From contig NZ_JBJURJ010000020.1 in NCBI RefSeq assembly GCF_046098205.1, positions 62,001-126,000 on the forward strand: 64,000 nucleotides of DNA. The letters run 5' to 3'. The notes beneath the pieces are model-generated. The model searched no databases and had not been told where the DNA came from. It saw only the letters and a program-made list of their open reading frames with translations. This DNA comes from Paenibacillus_AR mesotrionivorans (GTDB lineage: Bacteria; Bacillota; Bacilli; Paenibacillales; NBRC-103111). Below are positions 44,085 through 53,868 of this stretch, piece by piece (the stretch's first letter is position 1; the number at the start of each line of letters is the position of its first letter). Made by a program: the position numbers and the translations under genes.

Positions 44085-44432
44085 TCAGTGGACGACCGTT
44101 TGCTTGCGTTGGGTTAGGCGCTCTTGAAGGGTTTGTTTCTTCCAGAGGGGCACACTGACAATTTTGGAACCGGTGGTATGGTCCAGGAACCGGATGTGGT
44201 CCTTTTCCACGGAAGAGATTTTATCCATGTTGACATAGCAGTTGGAGGAAATACGCAAAAACATGGAATCACGGATCAGCAGCTTCAGCTGGTCCTCGGA
44301 CAGGGATTTTCTGATATTGTAATTCCTGCCGTGGAAGCTGATCAGGCCGCCGTTGCCGACTTTGAAGAAGTAGGTGTCACGGTTGGGTTCAAAATCCTCA
44401 TACATATCTTTGAACTCTTGCTCCACGATCAA
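44085..44432 (-). CDS. stand-alone LytTR DNA-binding regulator
   Basis: 115 residues consisting of little more than one LytTR domain: TYFFKVGNGGLISFHGRNYN, LLIRDSMFLRISSNCYVNMD (R.S..Y.VN signature) and IRFLDHTTGSKIVSVPLWKK. It has no receiver domain. Start is TTG (44432) or GTG (44426) behind GGGGGA; both give nearly the same protein. A promoter and a strong cre match lie just upstream, so expression is probably repressed on good carbon sources. Confidence 0.85.
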   Translation of the reverse strand: MIVEQEFKDMYEDFEPNRDTYFFKVGNGGLISFHGRNYNIRKSLSEDQLKLLIRDSMFLRISSNCYVNMDKISSVEKDHIRFLDHTTGSKIVSVPLWKKQTLQERLTQRKQTVVH

Positions 44433-44457
44433 CGTCCCCCTTTTAGAATCGGTGATA

Positions 44458-44471
44458 TGTTAGCGCTTTCA
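44458..44471 (-). promoter_or_regulatory. cre (CcpA) site
   Basis: TGTTAGCGCTTTCA, 13 of 14 positions fit the cre pattern. It sits at the start-site side of the LytTR promoter. Confidence 0.6.
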
Positions 44472-44499
44472 TTATAGCACAAACGAAACGGCCTGCAAA
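44471..44499 (-). promoter_or_regulatory. sigma-A promoter for LytTR gene
   Basis: Minus strand TTTGCA, 17-base spacer, TATAAT (complement of ATTATA at 44471-44476). Confidence 0.65.
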
Positions 44500-44534
44500 C
44501 ACCTTTTTTGTGAAAACGTACAAATTTCTTTGTT

Positions 44535-45458
44535 TCAATTGCCAATTTGGCCGTTCTGCTTGCGGAAATCGCTTGGGCTGCAATGGGTGAAACGCTTAAA
44601 CAACCGGCTGAAATAATACGGATCGCTGAAGCCCACGGACTCCGAAATTCGGTTTACCGGCAGCTCGCTGTTCATCAGGAGATACTGAGCCCGCTGGATG
44701 CGGAGCTGGTGAATATACGTAAAGATGGACATGCCCGAATATTTCTTGAAAATGTGGCAAAGGTATTCATATTTCCGGTTGAGCTGGCTTTCGATAAACG
44801 CCCTGTCCGGCTCGGTGTTGTAGCTTTCGTTCAAGAGATTAACCAGCTGCCGATAGGCCAAAAACGCGGCGGGCACGGAGGTTTGGAAATTTTCCTTGGA
44901 AAGCAGATCTTCGGCAATCAGGTGGAAAATCTGGCCCAGCAGAAGGGAGGAGCGGTAGCGGAAATAACCCCTTGGATGCTCCATTTCCCCATGAAGCTTC
45001 TCGAACAGGTTCAACAGCTCATAACGGCGGACCGGCTGGAAGCGCCGGGGCAAAAGCAGATGCTCGGCCTCCTCGTCCTGGCCCGTACGCAGCTCCTGGC
45101 GGCTTTTGTCCAGCCAGCTTTCGGGTTCGGCAAGAGGCATTTCGTCAGGCGTTCCGGGGGTAAGGCCGGGGGTAGCGAAAAACTGTACCCAAAAGAAGCC
45201 TGCATGCTCATGGGTCAGCCGCCAGGCGGTATGCCGCTCCCAAGGTGTCAAGAGGTAACACTCGCCGGATACCAGCTCCAGCTCCGCGTCCTCGGATTTC
45301 AAATAAATCGGCCCTTCGGTGACCATCAGGATTTCGTAATACGGATTGGAATGCTCATAGCTGGCCAAGGGGGCGTTGCCCTGGTGATATCCTGTCCACT
45401 TCACATCCAAGCGGCATAGACGGGACATCCTAAACCAGATATCCGGCTGATTCTGCAT
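44535..45458 (-). CDS. AraC family transcriptional regulator
   Basis: 307 residues: cupin half with YYEILMVTEGPIYLKSEDAE and ECYLLTPWERHTAWRL, then a double HTH (YEYLCHIFKKYSGMSIFTYI; NRISESVGFSDPYYFSRLF; CSPSDFRKQN). RBS AAAGGAGAA. It is divergent from rhaA (45745), and its position suggests control of rhamnose isomerase, though it is not a close RhaS/RhaR match by eye. Confidence 0.92.
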   Translation of the reverse strand: MQNQPDIWFRMSRLCRLDVKWTGYHQGNAPLASYEHSNPYYEILMVTEGPIYLKSEDAELELVSGECYLLTPWERHTAWRLTHEHAGFFWVQFFATPGLTPGTPDEMPLAEPESWLDKSRQELRTGQDEEAEHLLLPRRFQPVRRYELLNLFEKLHGEMEHPRGYFRYRSSLLLGQIFHLIAEDLLSKENFQTSVPAAFLAYRQLVNLLNESYNTEPDRAFIESQLNRKYEYLCHIFKKYSGMSIFTYIHQLRIQRAQYLLMNSELPVNRISESVGFSDPYYFSRLFKRFTHCSPSDFRKQNGQIGN

Positions 45459-45671
45459 ATTTGGTTCTCCTTTTGCTGTATCAAATTAATGGGGAAGATT
45501 AATATCGTCCATTTGAAATATCAGTCTGTACACAGCTTTATTGTAACCGATGGAGAGCGACTGGACAATAATGATCTTAAAGCTGGAGGATTTTAAGATT
45601 GCCGGGATACAATCTCTAAACATCCGCCATTTCATTCCGGCTGCCGTTGCTGATATAGTAGGGGAGTAGGA

Positions 45672-45685
45672 AGAAAGCGTTTTAT
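45672..45685 (+). promoter_or_regulatory. cre-like (CcpA) site upstream of rhaA
   Basis: AGAAAGCGTTTTAT matches 11 of 14 cre positions, 60 bases before the rhaA start and just after a -10-like TATAGT (45654-45659). Confidence 0.4.
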
Positions 45686-45744
45686 CACGAGGCAAATGTA
45701 CTGGTTTAACACCAGTTGTTATGTAAAATGGAGGAGTGACGATT

Positions 45745-46983
45745 ATGAATTTTGATGAGGCTAAAAAACTGTACGAAAAACATGGGATTAATGTAGACGA
45801 AGTATTGGAATCCCTGTCCAAGGTAAAAATCTCCCTGCACTGCTGGCAAGGCGACGACGTACGCGGCTTCCTGAACCGTGACCAGGAGCTGACCGGCGGT
45901 ATCTCCGTAACCGGCAACTATCCGGGCGCTGCCCGCACTGCTGAAGAGCTCCGTCAGGATCTGGACAAGGCCCTTTCCATGATCCCCGGCACCCACAAGG
46001 TAAACCTGCATGCCATCTACGCCGACACCGAAGAGAAGGTGAGCTGGGACAAGCTGGAGCCCAAGCATTACACTCCTTGGGTAAAGTGGGCTAAGGAAAA
46101 GGGACTGGGTCTGGACTTCAACCCCACCTGCTTCTCCCATGATCTGTCCGCCGACGGCTTCACTCTGAGCCATGCAGACAACGATATCCGCAAGTTCTGG
46201 GTTGAGCATTGTAAGGCCTCCCGTAAGATCGGCGCTTATTTCGGTGAGGAGCTGGGCCAACCCTGCGTAACCAACGTATGGATTCCGGACGGCTTCAAGG
46301 ATATCCCGGTTGACCGTCTCGCCCCGCGGGTGCGTCTGAAGGAATCCCTCGATGAAATCTTCGCGGAAGAGCTGAACCCGGCCCATAACCTGGACGCTGT
46401 AGAAAGCAAGGTATTCGGTATTGGCTCCGAAGCTTACGTAGTTGGCTCCCACGAGTTCTACATGGGGTATGCCGTACAAAAGCAAAAGCTGCTTTGCCTG
46501 GATGCCGGCCACTTCCATCCGACAGAAGTCATCTCCAACAAGCTGTCCTCCGTCTCCATGTTCACGCCGGGCATTCTGCTGCACGTAAGCCGTCCGATCC
46601 GTTGGGACAGTGACCACGTGGTCATCATGGACGACGAACTGATGGACATTGCCCGTGAGCTGGAGCGCCACAACCTGTACAGCACCACTCACATCGGCCT
46701 GGACTTCTTCGATGCCAGCATCAACCGGATCGCCGCATGGGTCATCGGCGCACGCAACACCATCAAGGCAATCCTCCGCGCCAAGCTGGAGCCGGTAGAG
46801 CTGCTGAAGAAGGTAGAGCTGGAGAAGGATTACACCACCCGTCTTGCCCTGGTGGAGGAATTCAAGTCCTATCCGTTCGGCGCCATCTGGGACCACTACT
46901 GCGAGAAGATGGGTGTACCGGTCCGCGAAGAATGGCTGAACCAAGTGAAAACTTACGAAAAGGACGTTCTGCTGAAGCGCTAA
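45745..46983 (+). CDS. rhaA: L-rhamnose isomerase
   Basis: 412 residues. SLHCWQGDDVRGFLNRD near the start, then KVNLHAIYAD, LGLDFNPTCFSHDLS (metal-binding loops), CVTNVWIPDGFKDIP, KLLCLDAGHFHPTEVISNKL and SDHVVIMDDELMDIAREL. It converts L-rhamnose to L-rhamnulose in the cytosol, first step of rhamnose catabolism, matching the pectin/rhamnogalacturonan genes in the window. ATG at 45745 is ten bases after GGAGG; an earlier GTG lies inside the RBS zone. Kinase and aldolase genes are not adjacent. A decayed copy of its 3' part occurs at 62156. Confidence 0.98.
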   Translation: MNFDEAKKLYEKHGINVDEVLESLSKVKISLHCWQGDDVRGFLNRDQELTGGISVTGNYPGAARTAEELRQDLDKALSMIPGTHKVNLHAIYADTEEKVSWDKLEPKHYTPWVKWAKEKGLGLDFNPTCFSHDLSADGFTLSHADNDIRKFWVEHCKASRKIGAYFGEELGQPCVTNVWIPDGFKDIPVDRLAPRVRLKESLDEIFAEELNPAHNLDAVESKVFGIGSEAYVVGSHEFYMGYAVQKQKLLCLDAGHFHPTEVISNKLSSVSMFTPGILLHVSRPIRWDSDHVVIMDDELMDIARELERHNLYSTTHIGLDFFDASINRIAAWVIGARNTIKAILRAKLEPVELLKKVELEKDYTTRLALVEEFKSYPFGAIWDHYCEKMGVPVREEWLNQVKTYEKDVLLKR

Positions 46984-47000
46984 GCTTCGCGGTATGATAA

Positions 47001-47034
47001 GGCGGCTTCCCCGTTGAGGGGGAGCCGTTTTTTT
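47001..47034 (+). terminator. intrinsic terminator of rhaA
   Basis: CGGCTTCCCC / GGGGGAGCCG stem then seven T. Composition drops sharply to AT-rich DNA directly afterwards; the following 300 bases hold no gene. Confidence 0.9.
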
Positions 47035-47334
47035 GTGGAATTACAAACCAAATTTTGGGACATGAAGATACTTGATTTATCTTCAGGATAATTAAAGATT
47101 ATTTAGGTTGGTACTACCAAAAATATTACTAACTTATGAAAGAGCTTAAGTTGTTTTAAATAAAAATGACATATTATGACTTAATCCTGTCTTTTGTACC
47201 TCTTTACGAAACGACAAATTTCCAATAGACTTATGTCGTTATTCTTATATTATGTAAAAAGAAGGTGGTTTTTGGCTTAATCTGTAGAATTTATAAAATT
47301 AAAAATAACCAATAAAATTCAGGGAGGAAATCGA

Positions 47335-50300
47335 GTGCAGCGACAGTGTCGGACATATTTAAAAATAATATTAGTATTACTAATAATCACTTCAATAGTT
47401 TTACCTGGGAACGTATGGGAAAGTTCATATGCTTCTGAATCTCTTTCTTTTCCCTCCTCACAAAGTGAGAATCTTAATTCCAGTCCAACTGCAAATACAA
47501 GTATTGATCCCGGGAGTCAGGCAATGGTTCCAGAGACAAGCTCTCCTAATAATACAATCAGTGAAGAAATAACCCCCAATGTTATTCCTCTTATTGATAG
47601 CAATAGTTCTTCAGAATTTGTATTCCCCTTTCCTACACCAGAATCAAATGTCACCCAAGCTACTTATCGAGATGTGAATGTTGAAGCTCTTAAAATACCT
47701 CGTCCCAGGACTGAGCTGACTGATAAAAGAGACCGATTTAGCAAAACCTTCTTGAATCCCGATGGTACAACAACTGTACAATCTGCCGTGTATTCTCTTC
47801 ACTACCTGGATAAAGGAGCATGGAAAGAGATTAATACAACCCTCCGACAGGATCGGTCAGATGGTAAAAATACATACAGTATGTTGGCTAACCGCTTCAA
47901 TATCCGCTTGAATGATCAAAGCAGTAAGCAGTCAGTTACCTTTTCAGTTTCTGATCAAAGCGTCACATATCGTTCATTAAGCATGAAAAATGTCACCGGA
48001 GTTGTATACGATAATACAGTCATCTACAACGAAGTATGGAAAAGTACAGATTTAGAATACCAAGTTCAAAATGATCAATTGAAAATGGAATTGCAATTAA
48101 AAGATAACAAAGCTCCCAAAACCTTTTCCTTTCAAATTGATGCTCAAAATGTTACCTATGATTTAAATCCAGATGGTTCCATAGATTTTATGAATCAGAA
48201 TGGGGAAGTAGCCTTCCGCATTCCACGCATGTGGGTAAAGGATTCTACTAGTGATACTCTCATGTATGACCGGCTCAAGGTTTCACTAAATCAACTCAAA
48301 GGCAAGAATATATTAACTGTAACGCTTGATGATACGGGGCTGCAGTATCCTGTGACGATTGATCCTACTACGGAAATTCCAACATTCGGACAAAATCATT
48401 GGCTCTTTTTAAAAAGTGATGGAACGGTTTTGGCATGGGGAGACAATCAATATGGACAAGTGGGTGATGGTACAACGGAAACTCGACCAGGCCCAGTCCC
48501 GGTAGCGGGTTTAACTAACGTAAGGTCAGTTTATATTGGAAATGGAAATTCCTATGCTATCAAACAAGATGGAACAGTTTGGGCGTGGGGAAGGAATAAC
48601 AATGGGCAACTGGGTAATGGTTCGAAAGTTGCAAAATTAATTCCTACACAAGTGAATGGATTAACCAATGTTACTTCTCTTGCTGTTAATACCGATCATG
48701 TATTAGCGCTTAAGGAAGATGGTACGGTTTGGGCATGGGGGAGGAATTTATATTCTGAGTTGGGAAATGGGAAATGGGATACAAGTTTAATCCCTGTTCA
48801 ATCAATTGGACTAGACAATATCAAGGCTATTGCTGCTTCATATATGGCATCTATGGCTTTAAAGAAAGATGGAACAGTTTGGGTTTGGGGATACGCTAGC
48901 CCTTCAGGTATGTTGCCATTACAATTACAGGGTATATCCAATATCATTGATATTTCTGCTGGACACACTTTTTATGCAGTTCTTAAAGCAGATGGCTCTG
49001 TTTGGGCTTGGGGAAATAATGACGAAGGTCAAATTGACATAGCCGGAAGATCATGGATTGACATGCCTATTCAAGTCATCGGCTTAGATAATGTAAAGGA
49101 TATTAGTCTTGGCCATAGCCATACTTTAGCTCTTAAAAGTAATGGTACCATCTGGAGCTGGGGGGCTAATGATTTTGGACAATTGGGAAATGGAACAACA
49201 TCGTTTAGTTACACGCCTATTCAAATTAATGATTTGTCCAATGTTCGGTTAATTCAAACCTCTGCCTATACGAATAGGAGTTTTGCAATTTTAGACGATA
49301 ACACAATGTGGATGTGGGGAGGAGATTCTACTGTCTATAACACATTACCGGTTTTATACACAGTTCCTGGACTAGGTCCAGATACGATTCCCCCCTCCAC
49401 ACCAAGTGCTTTTACATTTACTAATTATTCTGTTAACGAAATATCATTTCATTGGCAAGCATCCACAGATAACATAGGTGTAGTCGCTTATGATATTTAT
49501 CTGGATAATAATGTAATCAAAACGGTTGATTCACAACTTAAGGAATGCACAATTAATGGCTTAGTTACAAATGTCCTATATAATTTTTCCATTAAAGCAA
49601 GGGATGCCGCAGGAAATTCATCTGTTGCAAGTTCTTTATCTGTATATACGGATACTATTTCTCCAACTGCTCCAAGTAACCTAAAAATCACTAATCCCAA
49701 TCCTACGAGTGCTTCTCTCTCTTGGGATCCGTCAACGGATAATTTTGGCGTAAGTCACTACACCATTGATGTTCGTGATAGCATGGGAAATCTAATAGCT
49801 ACAAATCTAAGAACAACGAATGGAAGTATTACAAATTATACAGTTACAGACTTGAATCCGGACTTAGTTTATTTTTTTAATGTGTTTGCAATAGATACAA
49901 GCGGAAATATATCTAATCCATCTGTAATAGAAAGATCCATTTTAATTGACCAAGAAGCACCGACAAAACCTACTCTTTCTATGACTAATAGAACAAGTAC
50001 GAGCATCTCGATTTCTTGGACTGCTTCTACGGACGCTTTTGGCATCAAAGCATATGATATTTATCATGAAGCAACTCTTTTGGCCACTGTTGCTGGCAAT
50101 ATTACATCTCACCAAATTATTGTAGCCTCACTTCCTCTGGACCCAAAAACAACATTCAAATTGTCTGTTAAAGCTAGGGACGGGGCTGGAAATGTTTCTA
50201 CAGCCAGTAATGTTATAATAACCAATACGGATTTAACCGCACCTTCTGCGCCAACCAATTTTAGAATTGTTGATCAAATTCCGGGCAGTGTTTCATTGTC

Positions 50301-52998
50301 ATGGAATGCATCTAGTGATGAGTTTGGTGTAACAAATTATGAAATATATGCCTCCAACAGAATGGGTTTACCTTCGAGGTTATTAACAACAAATGGAGCT
50401 ACCAGTTTTATCGTTACAGGTCTACCACCTAGTATTAAATATGAAATAAATGTAAAGGCCATAGACTTTGCTGGAAATAAATCAGTACCCAGCAATAGTG
50501 TCAGTGCGCAGGGAAGTGAATATCCTCCTACAATACCTAAGAACTTAACAGCAAAGGTGAAAACTGAATCAAGTATTTATTTATCATGGGATTCTTCCAG
50601 CGATGAAAATGGGATCATTGATTATGAAATTTATAATGGATCAACACTTTTGGTAAACAGTAATTCTAGTAATTATACACTAACTGGATTGCAAGCTAAT
50701 ACAACTTATGTCTTATCTGTAAGGGCAAAAGATGGAGTTGGTTACTTTTCTGGACTAAGTAGTGCTGTCACGGTAACTACGGATGTGACACCTCCAACAA
50801 CACCTGGTTTATTAAGGGCTTTAAGCTCAATTGGTAAAAATATTTCATTGATTTGGGATGCCTCAATCGATAATTTAGGCGTGGTTGGTTATGAAATTTA
50901 TAGTGGTAACTCACTCATTGCAACATCATCTGGTACAGGAACAAGTTATACATTATCAGGGATGGCCGTGAATAAAACATATACTCTATCAATTAAAGCA
51001 AAGGATGCTGCAGGGAATCTGTCATTAGCAAGTAACACAATAACTGTAATTACAGATGATGTTGCTCCAACAGCCCCTAAGCAATTAAAGGTCGTACCCC
51101 TAAATGAAACAAGCCTTTCATTATCATGGATAGGTTCAATGGATTATTATGGTATAGCAGCTTATGAGATCTATAATGGTTCTGAGTATTTAACTACATC
51201 AGTAGGCACGGCAACAACTTTTACTCTCACAGGACTCAAGGCAAATACAGTGTATTCCCTTTCAATAAAAGCTCGAGATGCAGCTGGAAACTTATCTGAT
51301 GCAAGTAATGTAGTGTTAAGTGGCACAGATTTATCTGTACCTACACCACCCAATAGTTTTAAAGCGACAGGTTGTACCGCAACCAGTATCTCTCTTTCAT
51401 GGGCACCATCTTATGATAATGTGGGTGTAGCTGGGTACAATATATATCATGGTACCGTACTGATAGCAACTTCGTCTGGTACTGGTACAACCTACACAAT
51501 TAGTGGGCTAACTGAAGATACATTTTATTCATTAACCGTCAAGGCATGGGACGCAGCAGGAAATCTTTCAATTCCGAGTCAAACACTAGTTGTAAGTACT
51601 GATGGAAAAGCTCCCACGGCACCACAAGATTTAGAGGTATCCCAAAAAACTGATTCAAATGTAACATTAATTTGGAAACCCTCTACAGATAACATTGGTA
51701 TAGCAAGCTACGATATCTATAATGGTACAACGTTTTTAGCTTTTGCAGGGACAGCAACAACTTACACTTTTAAATTTGCTAAAAATACAATTTATAACTT
51801 GACGGTAAAGGCGAGGGATGCTGCTGGGAATATATCTACCGCAAGCAATATAGTGACAATCAATACTGATGTTTCATATCCCACAGAGCCATATGGTCTA
51901 ACAGTTTTAAATCGCACAGAAACCACAATAGACCTTTCTTGGGAAGCATCAACTGACAACTTTGAAGTGGTGGGTTATAAGATATTTGCTAAGATAAATG
52001 ATGTGCGAACATTATTAGCAACATCAATGGGCAAAGATACTAAATATTTATTAACAGGCCTCAAACCCAATACAATGCACATTCTCTATATAGCCGCGTT
52101 TGATGCTGCAGGTAATGAGTCAGTATGGAGCAATCCCGTCCACGTAAGTACTGATTTAACACCTCCGACTGCTCCAACATCATTATCGGCACATATCATC
52201 AACCAGAAAAATGTTAAACTTACCTGGACAGCTTCGACTGATAATGTCGAAGTAATAGGTTATGATATTTATTTAGGTTCTCAGTTTGTAGAGTCCGCGA
52301 ATGTAATTGCTGGCCAAACTGTGGTCGAGGCTGTGATTACAGGTCTAACACCTTCGCTGCAGTATTCTTTTTCAGTCAAAGCGAAAGATGCAGCAGGTAA
52401 TATAGCAAGTAGTGAAATCCTATTAACTCTCCGACAAGAATATATCTATGATAAAGCCGGCAGATTAAGTGCAACAAGGATAGTGCCGGTTGGGTATATT
52501 ATAGATTACCGGTACGATAAAAATGGTAATTTATTAAAAAAAGTCACTACAAATAGTTTGTTAATGGATAGTTCCTTTGAAAAAGGCGGTGATTATTGGT
52601 ATTTTTATTCGCCTAATACAACTTTGGATTCTACCAAAGTAACTGAAGGGAAAAATAGTATTAAATTCTCGTCCTCAACGCCTTTAAATAAGAAGACAAT
52701 TGTACAAGACACACAGTTGATCGAAGTATCTCCTAATACCACATATACACTTTCGGCAATGATTCAAGATAATTTAAGTTCAGGATCGTTTTATGTAAGT
52801 GTAAAAGAAGTCGAACCAAACATGGCCACCTGGGAGTATGGTGTTATGCTTTCCTCGACAAAGAAAGGTCAACAAGTCTGGGATCAACCATCAATACAAT
52901 TTACCACACATTCTGCAACTGTAAGATTGAGGATTGAAATAACTGCAGATAGCAATGCAGTTGGCGAAGCATATATTGATCAGATTGTTCTTCAGTAG
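47335..52998 (+). CDS. giant secreted protein: WapA-type N-domain, RCC1 propeller, FnIII array
   Basis: 1887 residues; GTG start after GGGAGGAAA. Signal peptide 1-35. Residues about 125-350 match the N-terminal region of WapA-like surface proteins (VQSAVYSLHYLDKGAWKEIN, STDLEYQVQNDQLKMEL, PDGSIDFMNQNGEVAFRIPR, YPVTIDPT). Residues 351-683 hold seven RCC1 repeats (LKSDGTVLAWGDNQYGQVGD, KQDGTVWAWGRNNNGQLGNG and so on), enough for a seven-bladed propeller. Eleven FnIII modules (684-1700) each begin with a P-T-x-P-type strand and end with SIKARDAAGN. A short YD-type pair (YIYDKAGRLSATRI, YRYDKNGNLLKK) and a carbohydrate-binding-like end domain close the protein. AT-rich codons unlike the flanks. 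First gene of the RHS island, probably surface-exposed adhesin or delivery partner. Confidence 0.88.
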   Translation: MQRQCRTYLKIILVLLIITSIVLPGNVWESSYASESLSFPSSQSENLNSSPTANTSIDPGSQAMVPETSSPNNTISEEITPNVIPLIDSNSSSEFVFPFPTPESNVTQATYRDVNVEALKIPRPRTELTDKRDRFSKTFLNPDGTTTVQSAVYSLHYLDKGAWKEINTTLRQDRSDGKNTYSMLANRFNIRLNDQSSKQSVTFSVSDQSVTYRSLSMKNVTGVVYDNTVIYNEVWKSTDLEYQVQNDQLKMELQLKDNKAPKTFSFQIDAQNVTYDLNPDGSIDFMNQNGEVAFRIPRMWVKDSTSDTLMYDRLKVSLNQLKGKNILTVTLDDTGLQYPVTIDPTTEIPTFGQNHWLFLKSDGTVLAWGDNQYGQVGDGTTETRPGPVPVAGLTNVRSVYIGNGNSYAIKQDGTVWAWGRNNNGQLGNGSKVAKLIPTQVNGLTNVTSLAVNTDHVLALKEDGTVWAWGRNLYSELGNGKWDTSLIPVQSIGLDNIKAIAASYMASMALKKDGTVWVWGYASPSGMLPLQLQGISNIIDISAGHTFYAVLKADGSVWAWGNNDEGQIDIAGRSWIDMPIQVIGLDNVKDISLGHSHTLALKSNGTIWSWGANDFGQLGNGTTSFSYTPIQINDLSNVRLIQTSAYTNRSFAILDDNTMWMWGGDSTVYNTLPVLYTVPGLGPDTIPPSTPSAFTFTNYSVNEISFHWQASTDNIGVVAYDIYLDNNVIKTVDSQLKECTINGLVTNVLYNFSIKARDAAGNSSVASSLSVYTDTISPTAPSNLKITNPNPTSASLSWDPSTDNFGVSHYTIDVRDSMGNLIATNLRTTNGSITNYTVTDLNPDLVYFFNVFAIDTSGNISNPSVIERSILIDQEAPTKPTLSMTNRTSTSISISWTASTDAFGIKAYDIYHEATLLATVAGNITSHQIIVASLPLDPKTTFKLSVKARDGAGNVSTASNVIITNTDLTAPSAPTNFRIVDQIPGSVSLSWNASSDEFGVTNYEIYASNRMGLPSRLLTTNGATSFIVTGLPPSIKYEINVKAIDFAGNKSVPSNSVSAQGSEYPPTIPKNLTAKVKTESSIYLSWDSSSDENGIIDYEIYNGSTLLVNSNSSNYTLTGLQANTTYVLSVRAKDGVGYFSGLSSAVTVTTDVTPPTTPGLLRALSSIGKNISLIWDASIDNLGVVGYEIYSGNSLIATSSGTGTSYTLSGMAVNKTYTLSIKAKDAAGNLSLASNTITVITDDVAPTAPKQLKVVPLNETSLSLSWIGSMDYYGIAAYEIYNGSEYLTTSVGTATTFTLTGLKANTVYSLSIKARDAAGNLSDASNVVLSGTDLSVPTPPNSFKATGCTATSISLSWAPSYDNVGVAGYNIYHGTVLIATSSGTGTTYTISGLTEDTFYSLTVKAWDAAGNLSIPSQTLVVSTDGKAPTAPQDLEVSQKTDSNVTLIWKPSTDNIGIASYDIYNGTTFLAFAGTATTYTFKFAKNTIYNLTVKARDAAGNISTASNIVTINTDVSYPTEPYGLTVLNRTETTIDLSWEASTDNFEVVGYKIFAKINDVRTLLATSMGKDTKYLLTGLKPNTMHILYIAAFDAAGNESVWSNPVHVSTDLTPPTAPTSLSAHIINQKNVKLTWTASTDNVEVIGYDIYLGSQFVESANVIAGQTVVEAVITGLTPSLQYSFSVKAKDAAGNIASSEILLTLRQEYIYDKAGRLSATRIVPVGYIIDYRYDKNGNLLKKVTTNSLLMDSSFEKGGDYWYFYSPNTTLDSTKVTEGKNSIKFSSSTPLNKKTIVQDTQLIEVSPNTTYTLSAMIQDNLSSGSFYVSVKEVEPNMATWEYGVMLSSTKKGQQVWDQPSIQFTTHSATVRLRIEITADSNAVGEAYIDQIVLQ

Positions 52999-53010
52999 AA
53001 GTAAATAGAG

Positions 53011-53048
53011 ATAGAGGGTTATTGAATCTTTGCTTCAGTACCCTCTAT
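53011..53048 (+). terminator. long hairpin between island genes 1 and 2
   Basis: ATAGAGGGT / ACCCTCTAT with additional TTGAA/TTCA pairing inside. No T-tract, so it may only slow transcription or stabilise mRNA ends between the 1887-residue gene and the next. Confidence 0.45.
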
Positions 53049-53079
53049 CCCTCAAAAAGTGTTAGGGAGGAAATTTTGA

Positions 53080-53868
53080 ATGAAAAAAGCAATTTCTAAA
53101 TCAACTAGCAGCTTTATTATATTTCTGGTGACCATATTAATTATTAGTCTTTCTATTCCGGCTTGGCTTAATCACAAACAAAGCACTGCCACTGTTACAT
53201 CATCCATAGAAACTCAGGAAGAAGAGTTCCTAGATAATCGGAAGCAAATGGAAGAAGAATTTAAGCAAGAGCTATTGGAAGCAGATGTATCACAACCCAT
53301 CTTAGAAAAAGATTGGGCATTGGAATTAACCAATGAACAGCCTGTGGAAATACCGAAATTGCCTGCAATAAGCACCGTAGAAGCAAAAGGGAATGAGAAT
53401 GATTCCATCTCGTTGATGAAAAGCAAGACTCAAGAAAAACGTAATAAACGTATTTTTAAGGAAGATCAGTTCAATTATCATCAAAAGGATGTAGAAGAAC
53501 TGATGTTAAAAGGAATTTCGCTAGAAGATATTTATATGTCCGATCAGATTGGTAATGACTGGATGGTCGAACCCCGTAAATTACTGGAACGTAAGGAAAA
53601 TGGAAAGCCATCGTGGGAAGCGATAGAAAAGGAAGTAGAAGAACATGTTGATCGTGAGTTGTCCGATCTTACTCAAAAACTTAATAAAAAAGTGGATCAA
53701 ATAAGCCAAGAGGTTCCTAATAAAGCAGAGCGTCTGGAAATTCTTAAACAATTAAAACAAAATGGAAAATTGTCGTTGGATCAAGCTATACATTCGTTCA
53801 AAACGAACAAACACGAAGAACTGATACAGTTAAAGGAAGCAGCAGAAAGGGGGCAAATGCATGAATAA
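53080..53868 (+). CDS. membrane-anchored charged/coiled-coil protein (262 aa)
   Basis: RBS AGGGAGGAAA. One N-terminal membrane anchor (SSFIIFLVTILIISLSIPAW), then a 230-residue Glu/Lys-rich, helical outside part with coiled-coil patches (EFLDNRKQMEEEFKQELLEA; DRELSDLTQKLNKKVDQIS). No family recognised. The next gene's start overlaps its end by eight bases (ATGAATAA), so it is translationally coupled to the RHS protein and may help display, export or anchor it. Confidence 0.75.
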   Translation: MKKAISKSTSSFIIFLVTILIISLSIPAWLNHKQSTATVTSSIETQEEEFLDNRKQMEEEFKQELLEADVSQPILEKDWALELTNEQPVEIPKLPAISTVEAKGNENDSISLMKSKTQEKRNKRIFKEDQFNYHQKDVEELMLKGISLEDIYMSDQIGNDWMVEPRKLLERKENGKPSWEAIEKEVEEHVDRELSDLTQKLNKKVDQISQEVPNKAERLEILKQLKQNGKLSLDQAIHSFKTNKHEELIQLKEAAERGQMHE

